Under the pieces are notes generated by a model. It searched no databases and was not told where the DNA came from. It saw only the letters and a program-made list of their open reading frames with translations. This document shows, piece by piece, positions 5,565 to 13,875 of a stretch of 18,062 nt of DNA; positions within the stretch are counted from its first letter, which is position 1, and each line of letters starts with the position of its first letter. Source of the DNA: RGIG8748 sp045606045 (GTDB lineage: Bacteria; Bacillota; Clostridia; UMGS1810); assembly GCA_045606045.1 (NCBI GenBank), contig JAZURE010000057.1:1-18062 (forward strand), in the 5' to 3' direction. Position numbers and translations under genes: made by a program.

Positions 5565-7586
5565 ATGAAGTTAAGTGTTATTCTTCCTTATAATGAATCA
5601 GCAAAATACTATCATCGCTGGGCACACGAGGAAAAAAACATTGATTTTAAAAACGACCTGTTTTCTGCACAGAGGTGTACACTGAGCTATGCCGCAGAGG
5701 AAATCTGCACACATCTTGTAAGGGCAGGCATAGATGCAGAGGTTACAGAGAACAAATCCGATATAAATGTTATATTAAAGTGTGGCGATGAAAAGGGCGA
5801 AACCTTCGATATCAGAATAGACGGCTCGGATATCATATTAGACGGCGAGGGACGCATAGGTACACTTTATGCAACTTATGAATTTCTGGAAGCGCAGGGG
5901 ATAAGATGGTATTCTCCCACACAGGACTATGTGCCAAAGCTTACAAATGTTACTGTACCTGAGACAAAACACTATGAGTATGATTTCCCATACGGCAGAG
6001 GTTTTCACTTTGAACAGCTTATGAAAGAGGGCGAGAGCTTCATTATCTGGATGGCAAGAAACAGACTCAATCTTCACAACTGTCATGCACATAGTAAGAG
6101 CCTTCAGGACAAGCTCGGATTTGTATACAAAATAGGCGGACATATCTTTGAAAAAATACTTCATCCCAAAAACATTACCGCCGACGGCAGATACTATATA
6201 GACGCCCACAAGGACTGGTACGGAAAGCGTGATGAAGAAATAACTGCCGACAACGCAATAAATGCTCAGTTTTGCGTATCAAATACAGAGCTTCTTGATG
6301 TGCTTGCAGACACCGTAATAGACAAAATCAAAAATGAATGGAAAAACGAAGATTTATTTGAACTTGCAGGATTCGATACATGGGGAAAAAGCTGTCAGTG
6401 CAAAGATTGCCTTAAGCTTGGCAACGGAACCGATGTAACACTTCACTTCCTTTCGCATATAAGAAAGAGAGTGGACGAAGCCTTCAAGTCAGGCGAAATA
6501 GACCACAACATAAAGCTCTCATTTGACATATACGAGGGTACAGCCACATTGGAGGCACCGTCAAAGCCTGTTCCGCAGAATCTCATCGATGCAGGCGACT
6601 ACGGTATATACTGCCCGATACTGCGGTGCTACGACCACGATTTGTACGATACCTCATGTGAAAAAAATAAAATTTATGAGCGTACACTCCGGGGATGGTC
6701 TAAGTCGGGAATGGCTTTTGGCATAAATGAATACTACAATGTTTCCAAGTTTGAAGATTTGCCCATTCTCTTTACCAAGAGGATGAAAAATGAAATAAAA
6801 TACTATATAGAAAGCGGCGCCAAAGACATACAGTATATGCATGTACCTTTTGTTGAGTGGGGTGTGCGCACCATTACGCAGTATCTATATGCCAACCTTA
6901 CCCGTGACAGAAACTGCGATGCCGATGCACTCATAGATAAGTATTTTGATGACCTCTACGGTAAATACAGCGTCCGTGCAAGAGAGGCATATGAGCTTAT
7001 AGAAGATGCTACAAGACTTTGTATGTCGTGGAGAGGGTGGTTCCAGACAGGACTTCTTACATTTCTTTGCGAATGGGACGGTTCGGTTCCGAAAGAGCCA
7101 TTCCACAAGGAATATCACCTTGGCGATAATGCTGTATCTTCGGGATATGAGAGCGTGGTTAAACTGCGAAAAGCACTGCGAATACTCCGTGATATAAAAT
7201 TTGAGGAGCTATCTCTTATTACACCCAATATTTTTGCCGACGGAAGCGGTGCATTAAACCCCGGACAGCAAAAGGAGATACCGCTTGGTACTCCCATATT
7301 AAACAGAATTAATGAAGACATCCGGGGAGTGCTCTACGGAGTGGATGTATATGAACTTATGGTGCTTTGCCACGATTACTACAATGCTCTCTATGAGGGA
7401 AGAAAGGATGCAGAGGAACTGTACAGTAAAATAAGAGAATTGGGTGACAGAATGAGCGAATACACCTTTGGAATAAACTTTGAGATGTACACACCCGATT
7501 CCGAGCTTCGTACAGCACTCAAGCATTCACAACTTACAAATCTGTACTACAAAATAATTGCAAATAATAATATAAAGGAGAAATAA
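5565..7586 (+). CDS. DUF4838-family glycoside-hydrolase-like protein
   Basis: This 673-residue protein has no signal peptide or membrane segment, so it should act in the cytoplasm. Residues ~36-135 look like the alpha-glucuronidase/GH20-type N-terminal domain (DGEGRIGTLYATYEFLEAQG, GIRWYSP at 112-118). The rest fits DUF4838: WMARNRLNLHN (162-172), a segment around DWYGKRD (217-223), QFCVSN (235-240), and AGFDTWGKSCQCKDC (268-282) with Cys277, 279 and 282, the place where family members carry a CxC..C-type cluster. Activity of the family is poorly defined. It is first in an operon with NagB-like and NagA genes (3 bp before nagB), so I infer that it releases or processes an amino sugar from an imported glycoside. 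Chitobiose- or muropeptide-type substrates are possible but not shown. Family call is firm; function is open. Confidence 0.8.
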   Translation: MKLSVILPYNESAKYYHRWAHEEKNIDFKNDLFSAQRCTLSYAAEEICTHLVRAGIDAEVTENKSDINVILKCGDEKGETFDIRIDGSDIILDGEGRIGTLYATYEFLEAQGIRWYSPTQDYVPKLTNVTVPETKHYEYDFPYGRGFHFEQLMKEGESFIIWMARNRLNLHNCHAHSKSLQDKLGFVYKIGGHIFEKILHPKNITADGRYYIDAHKDWYGKRDEEITADNAINAQFCVSNTELLDVLADTVIDKIKNEWKNEDLFELAGFDTWGKSCQCKDCLKLGNGTDVTLHFLSHIRKRVDEAFKSGEIDHNIKLSFDIYEGTATLEAPSKPVPQNLIDAGDYGIYCPILRCYDHDLYDTSCEKNKIYERTLRGWSKSGMAFGINEYYNVSKFEDLPILFTKRMKNEIKYYIESGAKDIQYMHVPFVEWGVRTITQYLYANLTRDRNCDADALIDKYFDDLYGKYSVRAREAYELIEDATRLCMSWRGWFQTGLLTFLCEWDGSVPKEPFHKEYHLGDNAVSSGYESVVKLRKALRILRDIKFEELSLITPNIFADGSGALNPGQQKEIPLGTPILNRINEDIRGVLYGVDVYELMVLCHDYYNALYEGRKDAEELYSKIRELGDRMSEYTFGINFEMYTPDSELRTALKHSQLTNLYYKIIANNNIKEK

Positions 7587-7589
7587 AAA

Positions 7590-8351
7590 ATGAAAACAAT
7601 AGTAAAAGACAAACTTACAGTGAAAATCTTTGATTCCAGAGACGAAATGGGAAAGGCAGCAGGCAGCGAAGCCGCAGCAAAAATTAAGGAACTCATTGCC
7701 GAAAAGGGTGAGGTAAACATGATATTTGCCGCAGCACCATCACAGAACGAAACACTTGCAACACTTGTTGGAGATAAGGATATCGACTGGAGCAAGGTAA
7801 ATGCTTTCCACATGGACGAATACATAGGCTTAAGCCCCGAAGCACCTCAGGGATTTGGAAATTTCTTAAGAGACAGAATTTTCGGACTTCTTCCCTTTAA
7901 GAGCGTAAACTATATCTACGCTGAGGGCGAAACACCCGAAGAAACCTGTGCACGCTATACCAGGCTTATAGCCGAAAACCCCATAGACATCGTATGTCTT
8001 GGCATTGGCGAAAACGGACACATCGCTTTCAACGACCCATGGGTTGCAGATTTTAACGATAAGGATGTAATAAAGAAAGTTGCTTTGGACGAGGTTTGCA
8101 GACAGCAGCAGGTTAATGACGGTTGCTTTGCAAAATTAGATGATGTACCCAAGTATGCTCTTACTCTTACAGTACCCACACTCTTTAATGCAGACTATCT
8201 TTTCTGTACAGTTCCTGCCGCAACAAAGGCAGATGCCGTATATAAGACAGTAAATAACGATATAAACGAAGACCTTCCCGCTACAATCATGAGAACACAT
8301 GATAATGCAGTTATGTACTGCGACCCTGATAGCGGTAAGCAGTTACTGTAG
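7590..8351 (+). CDS. nagB: NagB-like glucosamine-6-phosphate deaminase/isomerase (divergent subfamily)
   Basis: The family converts glucosamine 6-phosphate to fructose 6-phosphate plus ammonia in the cytoplasm. The 253-residue length and core motifs fit: FHMDEYIG (73-80, Asp76 equivalent to catalytic Asp72 of E. coli), GIGENGHIAFNDP (138-150, His144 equivalent to His143) and VPKYALTL (186-193). Two positions differ from classic NagB: the phosphate loop, usually TGxTP, reads AAAPSQNETL (47-56), and the NEP glutamate (Glu148 in E. coli) is Asp149. The stretch DEVCRQQQVNDGCF (167-180) is typical of a separate, widespread NagB-like subfamily as I recall it. The substrate may therefore be a related amino-sugar phosphate. 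The gene sits between the DUF4838 gene and nagA, with ribosome site AAGGAG. Confidence 0.85.
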   Translation: MKTIVKDKLTVKIFDSRDEMGKAAGSEAAAKIKELIAEKGEVNMIFAAAPSQNETLATLVGDKDIDWSKVNAFHMDEYIGLSPEAPQGFGNFLRDRIFGLLPFKSVNYIYAEGETPEETCARYTRLIAENPIDIVCLGIGENGHIAFNDPWVADFNDKDVIKKVALDEVCRQQQVNDGCFAKLDDVPKYALTLTVPTLFNADYLFCTVPAATKADAVYKTVNNDINEDLPATIMRTHDNAVMYCDPDSGKQLL

Positions 8352-8360
8352 GAGACAGAT

Positions 8361-9509
8361 ATGATTACAAGAATAAAAAACGGAAGAGTAGTTCTTTCCG
8401 ACAGTATTGCCGATGCATATGTATATGTAGAGGATGGCAAAATACTGGATGTCACATCCGACGAGCTTGCATTTGACGATGAAATAGATGCCGAGGGTAA
8501 CTATGTTTCTCCCGGATTTATAGACATCCATGTACACGGCGGTGCAGGCTACGAATTTGTGGATGCTACCAAAGAAGCAATAAAAGAAGCGGCAAATATT
8601 CACGCGGTAAACGGCACTACTACAATTTACCCCACACTTTCCGCTTATGACAATAGCAAGACCAAAAAGGCTCTCGAAGCTCTCAAAGCCTGTAAGGATG
8701 ATGAGGATATAATGCCTCATATATATGGCGCTCATCTTGAGGGGCCGTACTTTTCGCCTGCACAGTCGGGAGCACAGGACCCCTCATATATACGCACACC
8801 TACCCCCGCGGAATATGAAGAGCTGTACAGTCTCTATTCCGACATTATAAAAAGATGGGACTATGCTCCCGAACTTTCAGGCTCAAAGGAATTTCTTGAG
8901 TTTTTGATGGCAAGAGGTGTTGTAGCATCTGCAGGTCATACCGATGCCAAGTATCCTTATATGAAAGAAGCCTACGAGGGCGGAATGAAGCTTATAACAC
9001 ATCTTTATTCCTGTACATCCACCATTACAAGAGAAAGTGGATTCAGAGTACTTGGTGTAATAGAAACTGCGTATCTCTATGACGATATAGATGTAGAGAC
9101 CATCGCAGACGGATGCCATCTTCCCCCCGAGCTTTTAAAGCTTGTGTACAAGTTCAAAGGTCCCGAGCATATGTGCCTTGTAACAGATGCAATCCGTCAC
9201 GGCGGACTCCATAGCATAGAAAACGAAACCTGTGAAAACGGCAATATGCCCTATATCATAGAGGATGGTGTGGCAAAGCTTGCCGACAGGACAGCCTTTG
9301 CAGGAAGCATTGCTACAACCAATGTTCTTGTGCGCACCTGTGTCAAGAGGGCGGGCATACCCCTTACCGAAGCTGTAAAAATGATAACGCAGGTTCCCGC
9401 AAGGATAATGAAGCTCGAAAACAAAGGAAGCCTTAAAAAAGGCTACGATGCGGATATAGTTATATTCGACGATGATATCAATATAAAAAATGTAATTATA
9501 GCAAAATAA
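8361..9509 (+). CDS. nagA: N-acetylglucosamine-6-phosphate deacetylase (NagA)
   Basis: An amidohydrolase that removes acetate from GlcNAc-6-phosphate to give glucosamine 6-phosphate, the substrate expected for the preceding deaminase. Its 382 residues match the family. Visible motifs are FIDIHVHGG (53-61, His57/His59), HLEGPYFSP (125-133, metal ligand Glu127), SAGHTDA (190-196, His193), ITHLYS (212-217, His214) and the catalytic aspartate Asp276 in VTDAIRHGG. ADGCHLPPELL (249-259) fits the substrate-binding His loop. The start ATG is 9 bp after the nagB stop with TAGGAGA upstream, so it is clearly co-transcribed. It is the last gene of the operon and is followed by a hairpin terminator. Confidence 0.93.
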   Translation: MITRIKNGRVVLSDSIADAYVYVEDGKILDVTSDELAFDDEIDAEGNYVSPGFIDIHVHGGAGYEFVDATKEAIKEAANIHAVNGTTTIYPTLSAYDNSKTKKALEALKACKDDEDIMPHIYGAHLEGPYFSPAQSGAQDPSYIRTPTPAEYEELYSLYSDIIKRWDYAPELSGSKEFLEFLMARGVVASAGHTDAKYPYMKEAYEGGMKLITHLYSCTSTITRESGFRVLGVIETAYLYDDIDVETIADGCHLPPELLKLVYKFKGPEHMCLVTDAIRHGGLHSIENETCENGNMPYIIEDGVAKLADRTAFAGSIATTNVLVRTCVKRAGIPLTEAVKMITQVPARIMKLENKGSLKKGYDADIVIFDDDINIKNVIIAK

Positions 9510-9517
9510 TATTTCTC

Positions 9518-9560
9518 AACACACCGCTTGGTACTGCCTGGCGGTGTGTTTTTCTTTCTT
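9518..9560 (+). terminator. Terminator of the amino-sugar operon
   Basis: aacacaccgc (9518-9527) pairs perfectly with gcggtgtgtt (9541-9550) around a 13-nt loop, followed by the T-rich tttctttctt. It lies 8 bp after the nagA stop and 18 bp before the pyr promoter. Confidence 0.85.
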
Positions 9561-9567
9561 GCATCGG

Positions 9568-9597
9568 TTGACAACCTGCCTTGTTAAATGATATAAT
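9568..9597 (+). promoter_or_regulatory. Sigma-A promoter of the pyrimidine operon
   Basis: Perfect TTGACA (9568-9573) and perfect TATAAT (9592-9597) with an 18-bp spacer. Transcription would start near 9604, about 25 bases before ATG 9629. This leaves no space for a PyrR-type attenuator, a riboswitch or any hairpin larger than a few base pairs, so control (if any) must act at the promoter, at the start site or by translation. Confidence 0.85.
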
Positions 9598-9628
9598 TAT
9601 TATGACTATGACAGAGAGGAGACAACTT

Positions 9629-10885
9629 ATGAAAACATTATTCAAGAATGCTTGTATACACGGCTTTGGCAAATCGGATTTACTCGTGTCCGATTCTGTT
9701 ATAGTTGATATTTGCAAGGATATAGATGTTTCCAATGCAGACAAGGTGTACTATCTTGATGATTTATATATTTCCCCCGGGTTTACGGATGTCCATGTGC
9801 ATCTTCGAGAGCCCGGTTTTTCGTATAAAGAGACCATACGCACAGGCACGAAAGCATCGGCAAGGGGCGGATATACGGCAGTTTGCTCCATGCCAAACTT
9901 AAATCCCGTGCCCGACAGTATGGATAATCTTAAGGCACAGCTTGATATCATAGAGCAAGATGCTTTAATAAGAGTTTATCCGTTCGGTGCAATTACCGTA
10001 GGACAAAAGGGCAGTGAGCTTTCGGATATGGAAGCTATGGCACCTTTTGTAATAGGCTTTTCCGATGACGGCAAGGGTGTACAAAACAGAGATATAATGC
10101 TAAATGCCATGAAAAAGGCAAAAAAACTCGGCAAAATAATCTCTGCTCATTGCGAGGACGAAGTACTTCTTGACGGAGGATATATACACGATGGTGACTA
10201 TGCAAGAGAGCACGGCCACAAGGGTATATGCTCCGAGAGTGAGTGGGGGCCTGTGGCAAGGGATATAGAGCTTGTTAAAGAAAGCGGGGTTTCCTACCAT
10301 GTGTGCCATGTATCTGCAAAAGAAACGGTGGATATTATCCGCAGAGCAAAGGCAGAGGGTGTGGACATAACCTGTGAAACAGGTCCGCATTATCTTGTGT
10401 TCTCCGACGGGGATTTAAAAGAGGACGGGGGCTTTAAGATGAATCCTCCCATACGAAGCGAGGAAGACCGCCTTGCACTTATAGAGGGCATTAAGGATGG
10501 CACCATAGATATGATAGCCACCGATCATGCGCCTCACAGCGCAGAGGAGAAGAGCAAAGGACTTTTAAGCCTAAATGGTATAGTCGGCATAGAAACAGCT
10601 TTCCCCGTGCTTTATACAAAGCTTGTAAAAGAGGGGCTTATCACCATAGACAAGCTTATAGAGCTTATGAGCAAAGCTCCCTCGCAGCGATTTGGTATAG
10701 ATACTAAATTAGAGGTCGGTGCCAAGGCTAACTTTACTGTATTTAATTTAGACGAAGAATACACCATTTCCAAAGAGGACTTTTTGTCCATGGGTAAGAG
10801 CACACCCTTTGACGGCATGAAAGCTTACGGCAGATGTGTTCTTACGGTGTGTGACGGCGGTATTGTTTACGGAGGTAACAAATGA
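9629..10885 (+). CDS. pyrC: Dihydroorotase (PyrC, class I)
   Basis: Catalyses ring closure of carbamoyl aspartate to dihydroorotate, the third step of UMP synthesis. Its 418 residues show the class I amidohydrolase motifs: GFTDVHVHLREPG (51-63, His56/His58 metal ligands), FSDDG (144-148, the bridging Asp region), SAHCED (172-177, His174), HVCHVSAKE (224-232, His227) and MIATDHAPH (295-303, catalytic Asp299). I chose ATG 9629 because GAGAGGAG precedes it; an in-frame TTG at 9581 lies inside the promoter and is rejected. This is the first gene of the operon and overlaps pyrK by ATGA. Confidence 0.96.
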   Translation: MKTLFKNACIHGFGKSDLLVSDSVIVDICKDIDVSNADKVYYLDDLYISPGFTDVHVHLREPGFSYKETIRTGTKASARGGYTAVCSMPNLNPVPDSMDNLKAQLDIIEQDALIRVYPFGAITVGQKGSELSDMEAMAPFVIGFSDDGKGVQNRDIMLNAMKKAKKLGKIISAHCEDEVLLDGGYIHDGDYAREHGHKGICSESEWGPVARDIELVKESGVSYHVCHVSAKETVDIIRRAKAEGVDITCETGPHYLVFSDGDLKEDGGFKMNPPIRSEEDRLALIEGIKDGTIDMIATDHAPHSAEEKSKGLLSLNGIVGIETAFPVLYTKLVKEGLITIDKLIELMSKAPSQRFGIDTKLEVGAKANFTVFNLDEEYTISKEDFLSMGKSTPFDGMKAYGRCVLTVCDGGIVYGGNK

Positions 10886-11613
10886 AACAGACAGTATTCA
10901 CAATAGAAAGTAACGAAAAAATAGCAAAAGATGTGTATCTTATGGTACTTTCGGGCGACACATCGGATATAACGGCATCGGGTCAGTTTGTAAACATTAA
11001 GTTAGAGGGATTTTATTTAAGACGCCCCATATCTGTATGTGATTATGATGATAATTCTCTTACCCTTATATACAAGGTAGTTGGCAAGGGTACGGAGTAT
11101 ATGGCAGAGCTTGGCAAGGGCTTTAAGCTTGATATACTTACAGGACTCGGCAATGGCTTCGATACCTCAAAAAGCGGACAAAAACCCCTGCTTATAGGCG
11201 GTGGTGTAGGCGTACCGCCCATGTATAACCTTGCAAAAAGGCTTATATCCGAGGGCAAAAATGTGAGCGTGATTCTTGGCTTTAATACGGCAGATGAGGT
11301 GTTCTTTGCCGATGAATTCAAGAAAATCGGAGCTGATGTACATGTAGCAACTGCAGACGGCTCTATGGGCACAAAGGGTTTTGTAACCGATGTTATGAAA
11401 AATCTGGATTATGATTATTTTTATACATGCGGACCTATGCCCATGTTTAAGGCAATAGAGGCTATAGCACACACAAGCGGTCAGTACAGCTTTGAGGAGC
11501 GCATGGGTTGCGGCTTCGGTGCTTGTATGGGTTGCAGCTGCAAGACTAAATATGGTAACAAGAGAATCTGCAAGGACGGACCTGTTCTTGAAAGGGAGGA
11601 GATAATATGGTAG
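10882..11613 (+). CDS. pyrK: Dihydroorotate dehydrogenase B, electron-transfer subunit (PyrK)
   Basis: This FAD and [2Fe-2S] subunit passes electrons from the PyrD flavin to NAD+ in the class 1B dihydroorotate dehydrogenase complex. Its 243 residues show a ferredoxin-reductase-like FAD site with RRPIS (47-51), a nucleotide-binding glycine loop GGGVGVPPMY (about 107-116), YTCGPMPM (about 186-193) and a C-terminal iron-sulfur cluster site with Cys210, Cys215, Cys218 and Cys230 (CxxxxCxxC...C). It follows pyrC with a 4-bp overlap and overlaps pyrD by 7 bp, consistent with translation coupled to its partner subunit. Confidence 0.96.
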   Translation: MKQTVFTIESNEKIAKDVYLMVLSGDTSDITASGQFVNIKLEGFYLRRPISVCDYDDNSLTLIYKVVGKGTEYMAELGKGFKLDILTGLGNGFDTSKSGQKPLLIGGGVGVPPMYNLAKRLISEGKNVSVILGFNTADEVFFADEFKKIGADVHVATADGSMGTKGFVTDVMKNLDYDYFYTCGPMPMFKAIEAIAHTSGQYSFEERMGCGFGACMGCSCKTKYGNKRICKDGPVLEREEIIW

Positions 11614-12518
11614 ATACCAAGGTGAGTTTAAGCGGATGGGAGCTTACTAACCCCGTCATTCCCGCAAGCGGTACCTTTGGCTTTGGATATGAATTTGCAG
11701 AGCTTTACGATATAAACATACTCGGTACATTCTCTTTTAAGGGTACCACCAGGGAGCCTCGTTTCGGCAATCCCACGCCCCGTATTGCAGAGTGCTCATC
11801 AGGTATGATAAATTCGGTAGGACTACAGAATCCGGGTATAGATAAGGTTATATCCGAGGAGCTTCCCAAACTTAAGAAATGCTTTAACAAAAAGGTAATT
11901 GCAAACATAAGCGGTTTTTCAATAGATGAATATGCCTACTCGTGTGAGAAAATAGACAAAGAGGACAATGTGGGCATAATCGAAGTAAATGTAAGCTGTC
12001 CCAATGTGCACAACGGCGGTATGAGCTTTGGTACAGAGCCTAAGTCTGCAGCGGCGGTAACAAGGGCGGTAAAGGCGGTTACAACAAAGCCTGTGTACAT
12101 AAAGCTAAGTCCCAATGTTACAGACATTGTTTCCATAGCCAAGGCTTGCGAGGACGCAGGTGCCGACGGCATAAGCCTTATAAACACACTCATGGGTATG
12201 CGTATAGATTTAAAGACAAAAAAGCCTGTTATAGCAAATAAAATGGGCGGTTTTTCGGGCAGTGCCATCTTTCCTGTTGCAGTAAGGATGGTGTATCAGG
12301 TGTATGACGCAGTAAGTATTCCAATTATCGGCATGGGCGGTGTAAGCTCTGCTGAAGATGTTATAGAAATCATGCTTGCAGGTGCAACGGCGGTGCAGGT
12401 AGGCGCACAAAACCTTGTAAATCCCTATGCATGCAAGGAGATTATAGAGGATTTACCAAGAGTTATGGCAAAGTATGGAATTACAAATTTAAAAGATATA
12501 ATCGGAGGTGCTCACTAA
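11607..12518 (+). CDS. pyrD: Dihydroorotate dehydrogenase B, catalytic subunit (PyrDB)
   Basis: Oxidises dihydroorotate to orotate on FMN; with PyrK it forms the NAD-linked class 1B enzyme. Its 303 residues show the family stretches NPVIPASGTFGFG (15-27), KGTT (45-48, Lys45), NSVGLQNPG (69-77), the class 1B catalytic cysteine Cys131 in VNVSCPNV (127-134) and GMGGVSSAEDV (242-252) for FMN phosphate. The ribosome site GGGAGGAG lies inside the end of pyrK. The stop TAA shares its last base with the pyrF ATG (TAATG). Confidence 0.97.
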   Translation: MVDTKVSLSGWELTNPVIPASGTFGFGYEFAELYDINILGTFSFKGTTREPRFGNPTPRIAECSSGMINSVGLQNPGIDKVISEELPKLKKCFNKKVIANISGFSIDEYAYSCEKIDKEDNVGIIEVNVSCPNVHNGGMSFGTEPKSAAAVTRAVKAVTTKPVYIKLSPNVTDIVSIAKACEDAGADGISLINTLMGMRIDLKTKKPVIANKMGGFSGSAIFPVAVRMVYQVYDAVSIPIIGMGGVSSAEDVIEIMLAGATAVQVGAQNLVNPYACKEIIEDLPRVMAKYGITNLKDIIGGAH

Positions 12519-13225
12519 TGGCAAAGGATGTAATTATAGCTTGCGATTTTGCAAGCGAGGAGGCGCTTTTTAGTTTCCTTGATTTATTCAAGGAAGAAAA
12601 GCCTTATCTTAAAGTGGGAATGGAGCTTTTTTATGCTGCAGGTCCCCAGATTGTAAAGGAAATCAAAAAGAGAGGACACAAGATATTCCTCGATTTGAAG
12701 CTTCACGATATTCCCAATACAGTGAAGAAGGCAATGAGCGTGCTTTCCAATCTTGATGTTGATATGTGCAACCTTCACGCATCGGGCACAATACCCATGA
12801 TGGAAGCAGCACTCGAGGGTCTTACCCGTGAGGACGGCACAAGACCTATACTTCTTGCGGTAACACAGCTTACCTCTACAAGTCAGGAGGTTATGGAAAG
12901 AGACCTTCTCATAAACGAAAACATTGCAGATGTGGTGGCACACTATGCAAATAATGCCAAATCTGCAGGTTTAGACGGTGTGGTATGCTCACCTCTTGAG
13001 GCATCCATCGTTAAGGAAAAGTGCGGCAAAGAGTTCTACACAGTTACACCGGGCGTAAGATTTGCAGACGGCGATGTAGGAGACCAGAAGAGAGTTACCA
13101 CACCCGAAAAAGCAAGAGAAATCGGCTCGGATTACATAGTGGTAGGAAGACCTATTACTGCGGCAGAAGACCCTGTTGCAGCATATAGAAGATGTGTTAA
13201 AGAATTTTTGGGAGGTATAAACTAA
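12518..13225 (+). CDS. pyrF: Orotidine-5'-phosphate decarboxylase (PyrF)
   Basis: Decarboxylates OMP to UMP, the last step of the pathway. Its 235 residues match the bacterial group-I enzyme. The charged catalytic residues are visible: Asp10 (IIACDF), Lys32 (LKVGM) and Asp59, Lys61 and Asp64 in FLDLKLHDIPNT. TVTPGVRF and VVGRPITAAEDP near the C-terminus form the phosphate-binding region. I chose ATG 12518 because GGAGGTG precedes it and the protein starts at the family position; a 29-residue longer in-frame start inside pyrD is rejected. It overlaps both neighbours by one base (TAATG on each side). Confidence 0.97.
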   Translation: MAKDVIIACDFASEEALFSFLDLFKEEKPYLKVGMELFYAAGPQIVKEIKKRGHKIFLDLKLHDIPNTVKKAMSVLSNLDVDMCNLHASGTIPMMEAALEGLTREDGTRPILLAVTQLTSTSQEVMERDLLINENIADVVAHYANNAKSAGLDGVVCSPLEASIVKEKCGKEFYTVTPGVRFADGDVGDQKRVTTPEKAREIGSDYIVVGRPITAAEDPVAAYRRCVKEFLGGIN

Positions 13226-13854
13226 TGGAAAGATTAATAGCAAAGGATTTACTTTCAATAGGTGCGGTTTTTCTTCGCCCCGAGGAGCCTTTTACATGGG
13301 CAAGCGGCATTAAAAGCCCTGTGTATTGTGACAACAGATTAACCCTTACAAGCCCCAAGGTAAGAGACGATGTGGAAAACGGACTTGCCGAGACAATAAA
13401 GAGAGAATATCCCGAGTGCGAGGTGCTCATGGGCACATCTACAGCAGGTATAGCTCACGCGGCAATCACAGCTCACATTATGGGACTTCCCATGGGTTAT
13501 GTAAGAAGCTCGTCCAAGGACCACGGCAGAGGCAACCAGATAGAGGGCAAGCTTGAAAAAGGTCAGAAGGTAGTTGTGGTAGAAGACCTTATCTCCACAG
13601 GCGGAAGTGTTATAGAGGTTGTAAATGTTCTTCGTGAGGCAGGAGCCGAGGTTCTCGGTATAGTGTCTATCTACACCTACGGCATGAAAAAGGGTATAGA
13701 AAGACTTAAAGAGGCAAATGTAAAAAATGTAAGCCTTACAAACTTTGATGTAGTGGCAGAGGTTGCTGCAGAGATAGGCTATATCAAGGAAGAGGACATC
13801 GCAAGACTTATAGCATTCAGAAACAATCCTTCCGATGAAAGCTGGATAAAATAA
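13225..13854 (+). CDS. pyrE: Orotate phosphoribosyltransferase (PyrE)
   Basis: Joins orotate to PRPP to give OMP, the substrate of the preceding decarboxylase. Its 209 residues show the type I PRTase PRPP-binding motif VVVVEDLISTGGS (117-129), the flexible catalytic loop KDHGRGNQIEG (98-108, Lys98, His100 and Arg102) and MGTSTAGIAHA (69-79). The start overlaps the pyrF stop by one base, with GGGAGGT upstream. After its stop there are only 21 bp, without a hairpin, before the next gene. Confidence 0.97.
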   Translation: MERLIAKDLLSIGAVFLRPEEPFTWASGIKSPVYCDNRLTLTSPKVRDDVENGLAETIKREYPECEVLMGTSTAGIAHAAITAHIMGLPMGYVRSSSKDHGRGNQIEGKLEKGQKVVVVEDLISTGGSVIEVVNVLREAGAEVLGIVSIYTYGMKKGIERLKEANVKNVSLTNFDVVAEVAAEIGYIKEEDIARLIAFRNNPSDESWIK

Positions 13855-13875
13855 TTTAATTTGGAGGATGGAAAA

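Noticed and set aside
9581..9628. Longer pyrC start at a TTG
   Set aside because: The codon lies within the promoter spacer; the -10 element and ribosome site come after it.
9551..9628. PyrR-binding attenuator in the pyr leader
   Set aside because: Only about 25 nt separate the expected start from the pyrC ATG, with no conserved loop or alternative hairpins.
12431..12517. In-frame upstream extension of pyrF by 29 residues
   Set aside because: It lies inside pyrD, lacks a ribosome site, and the family N-terminus and GGAGGTG site fit ATG 12518.
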